A stretch of DNA of 6,474 nucleotides from Bacteroidota bacterium (GCA_030592605.1 JAUVIT010000108.1:1-6474); one strand, 5' to 3'; counted from the first letter of the stretch, positions 1 to 6,190 are shown. A program made the numbers and translations. The notes: generated by a model from the letters alone, not told the origin.

Positions 1-472
1 AGGAGATCTGGAATCCGGCTTTCACAAGCTCTTCCGCCATCTCAGGGCTACCGCTATATCCATGAATGATTATGGGTACCACTGGCTGCTGAGCTTTCAT
101 AAATCCAAGCATCTCATTGAACGCCCTTACCACATGCAATACCACCGGTAGCTTGGCCGATTCTGCAATCTCTACCTGCTTCTCAAAGATCCGTAACTGA
201 TCCTCCAGGGGTGCTTCAATGGATTTATCAAGTCCGATCTCGCCAATAGCCAACACACGGGAGTGTTCCGTTGCCTTACTCACCCTCTCAAGGGTCTCGT
301 GTTCGTCCACCTTGCCCACGTTGTATGGATGAAAGCCCACTGAATAGAAACCGTTTTCAATATCGTCAGGAGGAAAATCCTTTGCCATAAGATTCTGCAT
401 CACCCACTCCTCAATGGTATTGGACTGTCGGTGCCCGTGAATATTGATATATATCTTTTGATCTTCTCCCAT
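1..472 (-). CDS. TatD-family metal-dependent hydrolase (partial, C-terminus off the left edge)
   Basis: The 157 codons visible match the TatD amidohydrolase-like family, metal-dependent phosphoesterases that include 3'-5' deoxyribonucleases and act in the cytosol. Visible metal-site signatures, in order, are the N-terminal H-x-H (IHGH, His12 and His14), SVGFHPY (His48), the glutamate in AIGEIGLDK (Glu78), LHVVRA (His113) and IHGYSG (His137). The last acidic ligand expected near the C-terminus is beyond the window, so roughly 60 or more residues are missing. The residue before the H-x-H region is Asn, not the usual Asp of 'D-(S/T)-H-x-H'. I believe this, and GLDK, are normal in a short Bacteroidota subgroup. 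The ATG at 470-472 puts H-x-H at residue 12, as expected; no Shine-Dalgarno is seen. It begins 19 bp after the gltX stop and is probably cotranscribed with gltX. The exact substrate cannot be told. Confidence 0.88.
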   Translation of the reverse strand, partial: MGEDQKIYINIHGHRQSNTIEEWVMQNLMAKDFPPDDIENGFYSVGFHPYNVGKVDEHETLERVSKATEHSRVLAIGEIGLDKSIEAPLEDQLRIFEKQVEIAESAKLPVVLHVVRAFNEMLGFMKAQQPVVPIIIHGYSGSPEMAEELVKAGFQIS

Positions 473-491
473 GATATCAGCTATCTTAATG

Positions 492-2018
492 TTATCTATT
501 AATCTCTTTGATCCCCGCTTTCATTCTGTTGATTACCTCGTCCCGGCCAAGAAATGCTGCAAGATCAAAAAGTCCGGGTCCTTTTGCAGCGCCTACCAGC
601 AACAGTCTCCAGGCATTCAAAATGGCGCCCATTCCCCATTCCTTAGAGGTGATAAGCTCCTTTACACAAGCTTCAACAGATTCAGTAGTAAATGGTTCGC
701 AATGCTCAAGCGCCTCTGCCAACTGCTCCATCTTCTCGGGCGTATCCTCTTTCCAGCGCTTCTTCACCACACCAGGATCGTAATTATCCGGGGACTGAAA
801 AAAGAACCAGGACTCCTCCCACATTTCATGGAGAAAATCGATCCTGGGTTTGATGATGGGAACCAGCGACTCAAGCCTGCTGTCATCAATATTCACACCA
901 TTGGCTTTCAACACAGATTGAAAAGCCGGGATGAGTTCGTCATCGACCATCAGCTGCATATGCTGGTGATTGAACCATAAGATTTTTTCAGGATCAAACC
1001 TGGAGCCGGATCTGCCCACTTTCTTCAGCTGAAACTCTTTGATGAGCTCGTCAAGCGAAAAGAGCTCCTGTTCGGTACCAGGATTCCAGCCCAACAATGC
1101 CAGCATGTTTATACAAGCCTCAGGAAGGTAACCTTCTTCCCTGTAGCCCGGGGAAATCTCTCCTGAAACAGGATCTTTCCATTCCAGAGGAAAGACAGGG
1201 AAACCTCCCTTTTCCCCATCCCTTTTACTCAATTTTCCTTTCCCGGTTGGCTTCAGGATCAGTGGTAAATGTGCAAATTTAGGCATCAGATGTTCCCAGC
1301 CGAAGGCTCGGTAGAGTGCTACATGAAGCGGAAGGGAAGGCAACCACTCCTCACCTCTAATCACATGAGAGATGGCCATCAGGTTGTCATCCACCACATT
1401 GGCCAGATGGTAGGTGGGCATTCCGTCCGACTTGAACAGAATTTTGTCATCCAGGGTGGAGGTGTTAACCACTACTTCGCCCCGTACCAAATCCTGCATC
1501 ACTATCTCTTGATTGGATTCGAAGCGAAACCGGATTACATAGGGTGTGCCGGAGGCAATCATCTCTTCCACTTCAATGCTTTGCATGGACAGTGAATTTT
1601 TCAATGATTCTCGCACCCGGGCATCGTAAACAAATGTCTCCCCTCGAGCTTCGAAAGACTTTCTCATGCCATCCAGCTCTTCTGGAGTATCAAAAGCGTA
1701 ATAAGCAAAGTCGCTCTCCAGGAGTTGCATCGCATATCTTTTATACTGACTCTTTCGCTCAGATTGCTTGTAGGGACCGAATCCGCCTCCCTGGCGGGGA
1801 CCCTCGTCGGGAGTTAAGCCACACCAATCAAGCGCTTCCATAATATAATCCTCTGCCCCTTCCACATACCTTGTCTGATCGGTATCCTCAATACGGAGGA
1901 TGAAAACGCCCCTATTCTTCCTGGCAATCAGGTAGTTGAACAGCGCGGTTCGTAAGCCCCCAATATGGAGAGGACCAGTGGGACTGGGTGCAAACCTTAC
2001 CCGGATATTCTGATTCAT
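492..2018 (-). CDS. gltX: glutamyl-tRNA synthetase (class I, GluRS)
   Basis: Charges tRNA-Glu with glutamate using ATP, in the cytosol. The 508-residue protein has both class I signatures: PSPTGPLHIGG at residues 11-21 (HIGH-type motif at 18-21) and KLSKR at 262-266. RIEDTD (42-47) and the GluRS-type anticodon-binding C-terminal half, including FDPEKILWFN (341-350), also fit. Length is slightly above the usual 470-490 residues because of an insert right after KLSKR (about 268-297, PVFPLEW...ISPGYREEGY). The zinc cysteines found in E. coli-type GluRS are absent: the corresponding segment reads YYAFDTPEEL (106-115). Both traits are, as far as I recall, normal for Bacteroidota. The ATG at 2016-2018 puts the catalytic motif at the usual distance from the N-terminus. 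A TATCTTTG -7 element lies 34 bp upstream. Whether the enzyme is discriminating cannot be read from this sequence alone. Confidence 0.97.
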   Translation of the reverse strand: MNQNIRVRFAPSPTGPLHIGGLRTALFNYLIARKNRGVFILRIEDTDQTRYVEGAEDYIMEALDWCGLTPDEGPRQGGGFGPYKQSERKSQYKRYAMQLLESDFAYYAFDTPEELDGMRKSFEARGETFVYDARVRESLKNSLSMQSIEVEEMIASGTPYVIRFRFESNQEIVMQDLVRGEVVVNTSTLDDKILFKSDGMPTYHLANVVDDNLMAISHVIRGEEWLPSLPLHVALYRAFGWEHLMPKFAHLPLILKPTGKGKLSKRDGEKGGFPVFPLEWKDPVSGEISPGYREEGYLPEACINMLALLGWNPGTEQELFSLDELIKEFQLKKVGRSGSRFDPEKILWFNHQHMQLMVDDELIPAFQSVLKANGVNIDDSRLESLVPIIKPRIDFLHEMWEESWFFFQSPDNYDPGVVKKRWKEDTPEKMEQLAEALEHCEPFTTESVEACVKELITSKEWGMGAILNAWRLLLVGAAKGPGLFDLAAFLGRDEVINRMKAGIKEINR

Positions 2019-2052
2019 ACAGTGTTTATTACTTTATTCTGAACTCTTTGTC

Positions 2053-2060
2053 CAAAGATA
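2053..2060 (-). promoter_or_regulatory. candidate Bacteroidota -7 promoter element for gltX-tatD
   Basis: Read on the minus strand these bases are TATCTTTG, a perfect match to the Bacteroidota housekeeping (sigma-ABfr) -7 consensus TAnnTTTG. Transcription would start about 7 bp further on, leaving a leader of roughly 25-30 nt before the gltX ATG at 2018. No clear TTTG/TTG -33 element is present at the usual distance upstream, so the call rests on the -7 box and its position in a 64-bp gap between the two genes. Confidence 0.45.
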
Positions 2061-2082
2061 GAAAATGGATTTGGAGTGAATG

Positions 2083-2820
2083 CTAATTCCCCGGGTGCTT
2101 TTCCTGGAATTGGGGATAAAGCTCCTCTTTTACCCACTTAAAGGAGGGCTCCATCTCCAATATTTTCCTGTACACCTTGCCTGCTTCCGAAAACTTCCTG
2201 GTATTTTCGTAGGCGATTCCCAATCCAGCCATGCAATTCAAATAGACCCAATTCTCCAGGCTACGTTCGGAAGATGATTCAAATAGCTCCACAGCCTTTG
2301 CATACGAGGGTACAGCCTTTTTCTTGGAACCCCCGAATATCACCGGCTTGTAATAGTCCATATTGGCCCTTTCGAGCCAAACCTGGGGCTCCTCAGGATC
2401 CAACTCTAAAGCTTTTTCATTGGCTTTCATGGACAGGCGACCCAATTTTGGTGCCCGGGCCGGTTCCAACATGATCTGAAATCCGTAAAAAGCCCCTTTC
2501 AGACTATAGACTCTGGCATTATCCAGCCCCAGGCCCGTCAACAAGGCCATATGCCTTTCTGCACTCCTCAACACTTCCTCCGCCTCTTTCTTTCGCTTTA
2601 CAGATACCAGCCATCCGGTATATCCATACTCAGCTTCCAGGAGATCGTATAGCAATACCGGATCTGAGTTGTCCGAATAATCCTGCTCCATCTGCTCCAT
2701 AATCGCTTTCCAGTTTTCCATTTCCTCATGCACGTAGGCATGGTAAATGGCCGACCGGTATTCCTGCGCATTCACAGTAAGTAGTGACAACAACAAATAT
2801 AGCGTGAGGTAGTATTTCAT
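2083..2820 (-). CDS. exported tetratricopeptide-repeat (TPR) protein of unknown function
   Basis: The 245-residue protein starts with a clear Sec signal peptide: MKYY, a Leu-rich core at 5-14, and a likely signal peptidase I site after VNA (residue 18), before QEYRS. There is no lipobox cysteine, so the mature protein should be soluble in the periplasm or secreted. The rest is mostly helical. The C-terminal part has TPR-like helix pairs: about 130-152 (KANEKALELDPEEPQVWLER), 163-180 (FGGSKKKAVPSYAKAVELF) and 194-227 (GLGIAYENTRKFSEAGKVYRKILEMEPSF region). 'GG...KA...Y.KA..LF' is a pattern I associate with exported Bacteroidota TPR proteins. No catalytic motif is visible; a protein-protein scaffold role is the usual inference. 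It is transcribed divergently from the threonine dehydrogenase and in the same direction as gltX, 64 bp upstream of it. gltX seems to have its own promoter, so a functional link is not implied. Confidence 0.8.
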   Translation of the reverse strand: MKYYLTLYLLLSLLTVNAQEYRSAIYHAYVHEEMENWKAIMEQMEQDYSDNSDPVLLYDLLEAEYGYTGWLVSVKRKKEAEEVLRSAERHMALLTGLGLDNARVYSLKGAFYGFQIMLEPARAPKLGRLSMKANEKALELDPEEPQVWLERANMDYYKPVIFGGSKKKAVPSYAKAVELFESSSERSLENWVYLNCMAGLGIAYENTRKFSEAGKVYRKILEMEPSFKWVKEELYPQFQEKHPGN

Positions 2821-2866
2821 ATGGCACCGGAAAATTAGTTATAAATTCATGTTATTTATCATTTTT

Positions 2867-2893
2867 TTTGGGAAACAGAAACCCCTAATTTGG
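2867..2893 (+). promoter_or_regulatory. weak candidate housekeeping promoter for the threonine dehydrogenase-kbl operon
   Basis: In the 97-bp divergent gap (2821-2917) the plus strand has TTTG at 2867-2870 and TAATTTGG at 2886-2893, one mismatch from TAnnTTTG. The 15-bp space between them is shorter than the usual 17-23 bp. The start would fall near 2900, giving a leader of about 20 nt before the ATG at 2918. On the opposite strand, TAATTTTC (2837 down to 2830) is one mismatch from the same consensus but would leave almost no leader for the TPR gene at 2820. Neither is strong; the gap is AT-rich and holds nothing else I can recognise. Confidence 0.22.
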
Positions 2894-2917
2894 TATCATA
2901 TTTTAATCCTACAATTC

Positions 2918-3868
2918 ATGGACAATATTCTGGTGATTGGTGCTGCCGGGCAGATCGGTTCGGAGCTGGTAATTGAATTAAGAAAACACTATGGCAGTGC
3001 TCATGTATTTGCCACAGACATCAAACAGGCACCATCCGATGTGATCGAGGGCGGACCCTTCCAGATACTGGATGTAATGGACGACAAGCAGTTGATCCAC
3101 TTTATTATCAGGAACAAAATCACGCAAATCTATCACCTGGCAGCAGTGCTCTCCGGAAATGCCGAAAAGCTGCCCACCCAGGCATGGAACATAAACATGG
3201 AGAGCCTGATGAATATCCTGGAAGTTGCCAAGATGGTGGAGGAGGTTAAAAAGGTATTCTGGCCCAGCTCTATCGCTGTATTTGGTCCCACCACACCCCG
3301 AACCCACACCCCCCAACTAACCGTGATGGAACCGGTCACTGTTTACGGGATTAGCAAGATGGCCGGTGAACGTTGGTGTGACTACTACTTCAGCAGATAT
3401 GGAGTGGATGTCAGGAGTATCCGCTATCCGGGTCTGATCAGCTACAAGACCGAAGCCGGGGGTGGTACCACCGATTATGCAGTGGAGATCTATTACGAGG
3501 CAATCCGCAACGGGAATTATGAGTGCTTCCTGACAGCGGATACAGCGCTCCCCATGCTCTTTATGCCCGATGCCATCCAGGCCACGATCCAGCTGATGGA
3601 GACCGAACGTTCGCAACTCTCTATTCATAGCGCCTACAACCTGGGAGGAATGAGCATCACACCGGACCAGGTCTACCGTGAGATACGGAAAGAGATTCCA
3701 GGCTTTACCATTTCATACAAGCCCGATTTCCGGCAGGCCATTGCCGATACCTGGCCACAGAGCGTGGATGACTCACTGGCAAGTAAGGATTGGGGTTTTA
3801 AACAGAACTACGACCTGGAAAAAATGACCGGGATTATGTTAAAGGAGATACGAAACAAACTTAAATAG
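2918..3868 (+). CDS. tdh: L-threonine 3-dehydrogenase, SDR (NAD-dependent epimerase-like) type
   Basis: Oxidises L-threonine with NAD+ to 2-amino-3-ketobutyrate, the substrate of the next gene's product. The 316-residue protein is an extended short-chain dehydrogenase: VIGAAGQIG Rossmann loop (6-14), an acidic residue after beta-2 (Asp34 in FATDIK) selecting NAD over NADP, AAVLSG (75-80), PSSIAVFGP with Ser117/Ser118, and the catalytic YGISK (Tyr143, Lys147). The segment DTALPMLFMPDA near 208-218 is typical of this enzyme type. It is unrelated to the zinc-dependent E. coli Tdh; its relatives are the SDR-type enzymes of Flavobacterium, Cupriavidus and animals. The reading frame is open back to an ATG at 2849, but the ATG at 2918 is chosen because it places the Rossmann loop at residue 6 and the 23 extra residues are unlike a family N-terminus. 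No Shine-Dalgarno is seen. The adjacent kbl makes the assignment strong. Confidence 0.92.
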   Translation: MDNILVIGAAGQIGSELVIELRKHYGSAHVFATDIKQAPSDVIEGGPFQILDVMDDKQLIHFIIRNKITQIYHLAAVLSGNAEKLPTQAWNINMESLMNILEVAKMVEEVKKVFWPSSIAVFGPTTPRTHTPQLTVMEPVTVYGISKMAGERWCDYYFSRYGVDVRSIRYPGLISYKTEAGGGTTDYAVEIYYEAIRNGNYECFLTADTALPMLFMPDAIQATIQLMETERSQLSIHSAYNLGGMSITPDQVYREIRKEIPGFTISYKPDFRQAIADTWPQSVDDSLASKDWGFKQNYDLEKMTGIMLKEIRNKLK

Positions 3869-3874
3869 AAGAAG

Positions 3875-5065
3875 ATGTACGGAAAAATCAAGGAGCACCT
3901 GGCCAAAGAGCTGGAACAAATCAGCGATGCCGGCCTGTTTAAAGCAGAACGCATTATTTCCTCTTCCCAGGAGGCAGAAATTGAACTGGAAAGCGGTGAA
4001 AGGGTGCTGAACTTCTGTGCCAACAACTACCTGGGGCTCTCCAACCACCCCGAACTGGTGAAGGCTGCGAAAGATGCCATGGATAGCCATGGATTCGGGA
4101 TGTCGAGTGTCCGCTTCATCTGCGGAACCCAGGACCTGCATAAAATCCTGGAACAGAAGATTGCCTCCTACTTTGGCACCGAAGACACCATCCTTTATGC
4201 AGCCTGTTTTGATGCCAACGGAGGGTTATTTGAACCCCTGCTCACGGCCGAAGATGCCATTATCTCCGATGCCCTGAACCACGCTTCCATCATTGATGGA
4301 GTCAGACTATGCAAGGCCCAGCGTTACCGCTATAAAAATGCCGACATGGAAGACCTGGAGCAGCAACTGAAGGAGGCACAGGCCCAGCGATTCCGAATCA
4401 TCGTCACGGACGGGGTTTTCTCCATGGATGGCAATGTGGCACCAGTGGGCCGCATCTGCGAGCTGGCTGAAAAGTACGATGCCCTGTTGATGGTTGATGA
4501 GTGCCACTCAGCCGGGGTGGTGGGCAAGACCGGTCGTGGAGTTACTGAACTCTTTAATATCCGGGGGAAGGTGGATATCATCACCGGCACCCTTGGGAAA
4601 GCATTTGGCGGAGCCATCGGCGGATTTACCACGGGCCGTAAAGAGATCATTGAGATGCTTCGCCAGCGTTCAAGGCCCTACCTTTTTTCCAATTCAATTC
4701 CACCTTCTGTGGTGGGAGCAGGGATCAGGATGTTCGATATGATGGATGAGACTACCGAGTTGCAGGAGAGTCTCCATTACAATACTGGCTACTTCATGGA
4801 GAAGATGCTGGCCGCTGGATTTGACATCAAGCCAACCAAATCGGCCATTTGCGCCGTAATGCTATATGATGCAAAACTTTCGCAGGAGTTTGCAGCCAGA
4901 TTACTGGATGAAGGAATCTATGTAATCGGATTCTACTTCCCGGTGGTTCCACGCGAGCAGGCACGCATCAGGGTGCAGCTATCAGCTGCTCATACCCAGG
5001 AACACCTGGACCACGCCATTGAAGGATTTACTAAGGTTGGAAAATCGCTGGGTGTTATTGGCTAA
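3875..5065 (+). CDS. kbl: glycine C-acetyltransferase (2-amino-3-ketobutyrate CoA ligase)
   Basis: A PLP enzyme of the alpha-oxoamine synthase family. With CoA it cleaves 2-amino-3-ketobutyrate to glycine and acetyl-CoA, completing threonine breakdown started by the upstream dehydrogenase. Length (396 residues) matches E. coli Kbl (398). Visible active-site parts are NFCANNYLGLSNHP (46-59), SDALNHASIIDG with ring-stacking His136, MVDECHSAG with Asp208 contacting the PLP nitrogen and His211, and GTLGKAFGG with the Schiff-base Lys242. The C-terminal IRVQLSAAHT segment (365-374) is also typical. The ATG lies 6 bp after the dehydrogenase stop (spacer AAGAAG), so the two are surely cotranscribed and probably translationally linked. 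The end of the gene overlaps the end of the convergent 5055-5447 gene by 11 bp, leaving no intergenic space for a private terminator. Confidence 0.97.
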   Translation: MYGKIKEHLAKELEQISDAGLFKAERIISSSQEAEIELESGERVLNFCANNYLGLSNHPELVKAAKDAMDSHGFGMSSVRFICGTQDLHKILEQKIASYFGTEDTILYAACFDANGGLFEPLLTAEDAIISDALNHASIIDGVRLCKAQRYRYKNADMEDLEQQLKEAQAQRFRIIVTDGVFSMDGNVAPVGRICELAEKYDALLMVDECHSAGVVGKTGRGVTELFNIRGKVDIITGTLGKAFGGAIGGFTTGRKEIIEMLRQRSRPYLFSNSIPPSVVGAGIRMFDMMDETTELQESLHYNTGYFMEKMLAAGFDIKPTKSAICAVMLYDAKLSQEFAARLLDEGIYVIGFYFPVVPREQARIRVQLSAAHTQEHLDHAIEGFTKVGKSLGVIG

Positions 5066-5447
5066 GCCTGCGCCTGTTCAGGCCAGCATCAGATAAGATC
5101 AGTACAAATAGTGCTACCAGGGCAGAAACTATCCCGGTGGAGAAATTGATCTTTTGCAGAAAATCCAGGTTGAAATTCAATTGTGGTGCTTGCTGCTCTA
5201 TCTGGGGAAGCTTGATGGTAGTTCCAAACAGTTCTCCTGAAGGATCGGTATACATTACTGCAACCACGACAACCGCGATGATAAAAAGGATGATTATGAT
5301 TCGTCCGCCCCTGCCAATCAGCGGTTTATATGACTTCTTAGCCGGAATAGCTTCGATCATATCCATCACTGAAGCAGTAAAGTTTTCCGGTGCGGCTTTC
5401 ACTCCCGATTCCCTGATAAGCTTCGATATGTGAGGATCTCTTTTCAT
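5055..5447 (-). CDS. small two-TM membrane protein; candidate anti-sigma factor
   Basis: I do not recognise a named family. The 130-residue protein has a cytosolic-looking N-terminal part (1-48, with PENFTASVMDMIEAIP at 20-35, predicted helical), a strongly hydrophobic segment at 50-66 (IIIILFIIAVVVVAVM core), an exposed loop at about 67-101 rich in Gln, Asn and Pro, a second segment at about 103-119 (GIVSALVALFVLIL), and a basic tail (NRRRLSQ) that fits a cytosolic C-terminus. There is no cysteine, so it lacks the HxxxCxxC zinc anti-sigma motif. Its ATG is 1 bp after the stop of the ECF sigma gene (TAA-A-ATG), implying cotranscription and translational coupling, the usual place for an anti-sigma factor. 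The role is inferred from position and topology only; it could also be an accessory membrane protein of the regulon. Confidence 0.6.
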   Translation of the reverse strand: MKRDPHISKLIRESGVKAAPENFTASVMDMIEAIPAKKSYKPLIGRGGRIIIILFIIAVVVVAVMYTDPSGELFGTTIKLPQIEQQAPQLNFNLDFLQKINFSTGIVSALVALFVLILSDAGLNRRRLSQ

Positions 5448-5448
5448 T

Positions 5449-6021
5449 TTAAAGAATTGAAGATACTTCAGATTTTAGATTTTCGCAGATCACCTGGTAC
5501 ATTTTTTTCCTGGACCTGTGTAATTTTATCCTGATGTTGCTGCTGCTGAGCTCGGTGACCTTGGCAATTTCATCCAGCGATAATTCATCATAATAAAAGA
5601 GGGTAACAACTACTGCATCAGTTTCAGCAAGAGATTCAATAGCCATTGTCAGATACATGCTTCTTTCTTTGGCCGATATACTCTCCAGCCCATTCATCTC
5701 CTTTTCGTCCACCACTCCTTCGGGAACATCTTCCACCAGGTCGATCATTCTTACTTTTTTTCTGATAACGGAGATGCAATTGTTATATGCAATACGGTAC
5801 AACCATGTAGAGAACTTTGCTTTTGCCTGGAAACTTCCGATGGAGCGATAAGCCTTTATAAAAACATCCTGTGCTGCCTCCTCCGCATCTGCTTCGGAGC
5901 CAAGCATCCTCAGACAGACTGTATATACCATATTCTTATAGGTATCTACCAATCCGGTAAAAGCCTCCTTATCTCCAGCTTTTACGCGTTCAATCAAGTA
6001 TTTCTCATCATGAACATCCAT
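5449..6021 (-). CDS. ECF-family RNA polymerase sigma factor (sigma-70 group 4)
   Basis: Directs RNA polymerase to a specific promoter set. The 190-residue protein has the two ECF domains and no regions 1 or 3. Region 2 spans about 20-90: the AFTGLVDTYKNMVYTVCLRML helix, DAEEAAQDVFIKAYRSI (45-61, region 2.2) and KFSTWLYRIAYNNCISVIRKK (69-89, regions 2.3/2.4, promoter melting and -10 contact). Region 4 spans about 120-178, with the helix-turn-helix LSLDEIAKVTELSSSNIRIKLHRSRKKM (147-174) that reads the -35 element. The linker (90-120) is acidic and slightly long. The ATG at 6019-6021 gives a normal N-terminus (DEKYLIERVKAGDKEAF). It is first in an operon with the small membrane protein. A matching ECF-type promoter lies directly upstream, suggesting autoregulation. 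The signal sensed is unknown. Confidence 0.95.
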   Translation of the reverse strand: MDVHDEKYLIERVKAGDKEAFTGLVDTYKNMVYTVCLRMLGSEADAEEAAQDVFIKAYRSIGSFQAKAKFSTWLYRIAYNNCISVIRKKVRMIDLVEDVPEGVVDEKEMNGLESISAKERSMYLTMAIESLAETDAVVVTLFYYDELSLDEIAKVTELSSSNIRIKLHRSRKKMYQVICENLKSEVSSIL

Positions 6022-6031
6022 TCAGCCTATA

Positions 6032-6058
6032 TGACGCCTGTTTCAATAAAACGTTACA
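6032..6058 (-). promoter_or_regulatory. candidate ECF-sigma promoter facing the sigma-factor operon (autoregulation)
   Basis: On the minus strand the sequence is TGTAAC (6058-6053), 14 bp, then GGCGTCA (6038-6032). The -35-like GTAAC and -10-like CGTC are 16 bp apart, the typical ECF layout. The same bipartite element occurs on the plus strand at 6125-6151 facing the other gene. The gap from the -10 box to the sigma ATG at 6021 is only 10 bp, so the leader would be about 4-6 nt. Confidence 0.6.
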
Positions 6059-6120
6059 GAATATTTCTGTTTTCTGATTTTCGCTAGCTCTTTAACACTT
6101 AATTCCAACTTTTATTGAAA
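6041..6120. repeat. 11-bp perfect inverted repeat in the divergent promoter region
   Basis: TTTCAATAAAA at 6041-6051 and its exact reverse complement TTTTATTGAAA at 6110-6120 are separated by 58 bp. The left arm lies inside the spacer of the sigma-facing promoter; the right arm lies 4 bp before the -35 box of the plus-strand promoter. The arms therefore do not sit at the same place relative to the two promoters. It could be a paired regulator site, or chance in AT-rich DNA. Confidence 0.5.
6056..6070. repeat. short palindrome next to the sigma-gene -35 box
   Basis: ACAGAA-TAT-TTCTGT: 6-bp perfect arms around a 3-bp centre. Its left arm overlaps three bases of the GTTACA (-35) element of the minus-strand promoter, a position where a bound dimeric regulator would interfere with sigma binding. 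No known operator is recognised, and such palindromes can arise by chance. Confidence 0.3.
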
Positions 6121-6124
6121 AAGA

Positions 6125-6151
6125 TGTAACATGCTCAGATCCGTGGCGTCA
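6125..6151 (+). promoter_or_regulatory. candidate ECF-sigma promoter facing the DUF6249-like gene
   Basis: The plus strand carries TGTAAC (6125-6130), 14 bp, then GGCGTCA (6145-6151), identical in its fixed bases and spacing to the element facing the sigma gene. Transcription should start near 6157, giving a leader of about 33 nt before the ATG at 6191. This predicts that the divergent membrane-protein gene is a target of the neighbouring ECF sigma factor. Confidence 0.6.
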
Positions 6152-6190
6152 AAGATTCAACAAAACAATGTTTAACCAAATTTTACCATT

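Noticed and set aside
471..1843. Several open frames on the plus strand opposite gltX (for example 471-980 and 1269-1595)
   Set aside because: They are antisense to a full-length, strongly conserved gltX, have no recognisable domains and look like low-complexity shadow translations.
2849..2917. Upstream ATG extension of the threonine dehydrogenase
   Set aside because: The 23 extra residues are not family-like; the ATG at 2918 puts the Rossmann GxxGxxG at residue 8, as in homologs.
3808..4650. Open frames on the minus strand opposite kbl and the dehydrogenase end
   Set aside because: They overlap two well-identified enzymes in the antisense direction and show no domain or export signal of their own.
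5066..5083. GCCTG...CAGGC hairpin just past the kbl stop as a terminator
   Set aside because: The stem is only 5 bp, there is no T-tract on either strand, and it lies in the coding end of the convergent gene (the NRRRL region).
5137..5433. Open frame on the plus strand opposite the two-TM protein
   Set aside because: The minus-strand frame is 1 bp from the sigma gene and has a sensible membrane topology; the plus frame has neither context nor recognisable features.
6083..6088. GCTAGC palindrome in the divergent intergenic region
   Set aside because: A 6-bp palindrome is expected by chance and has no relation to the promoter boxes.
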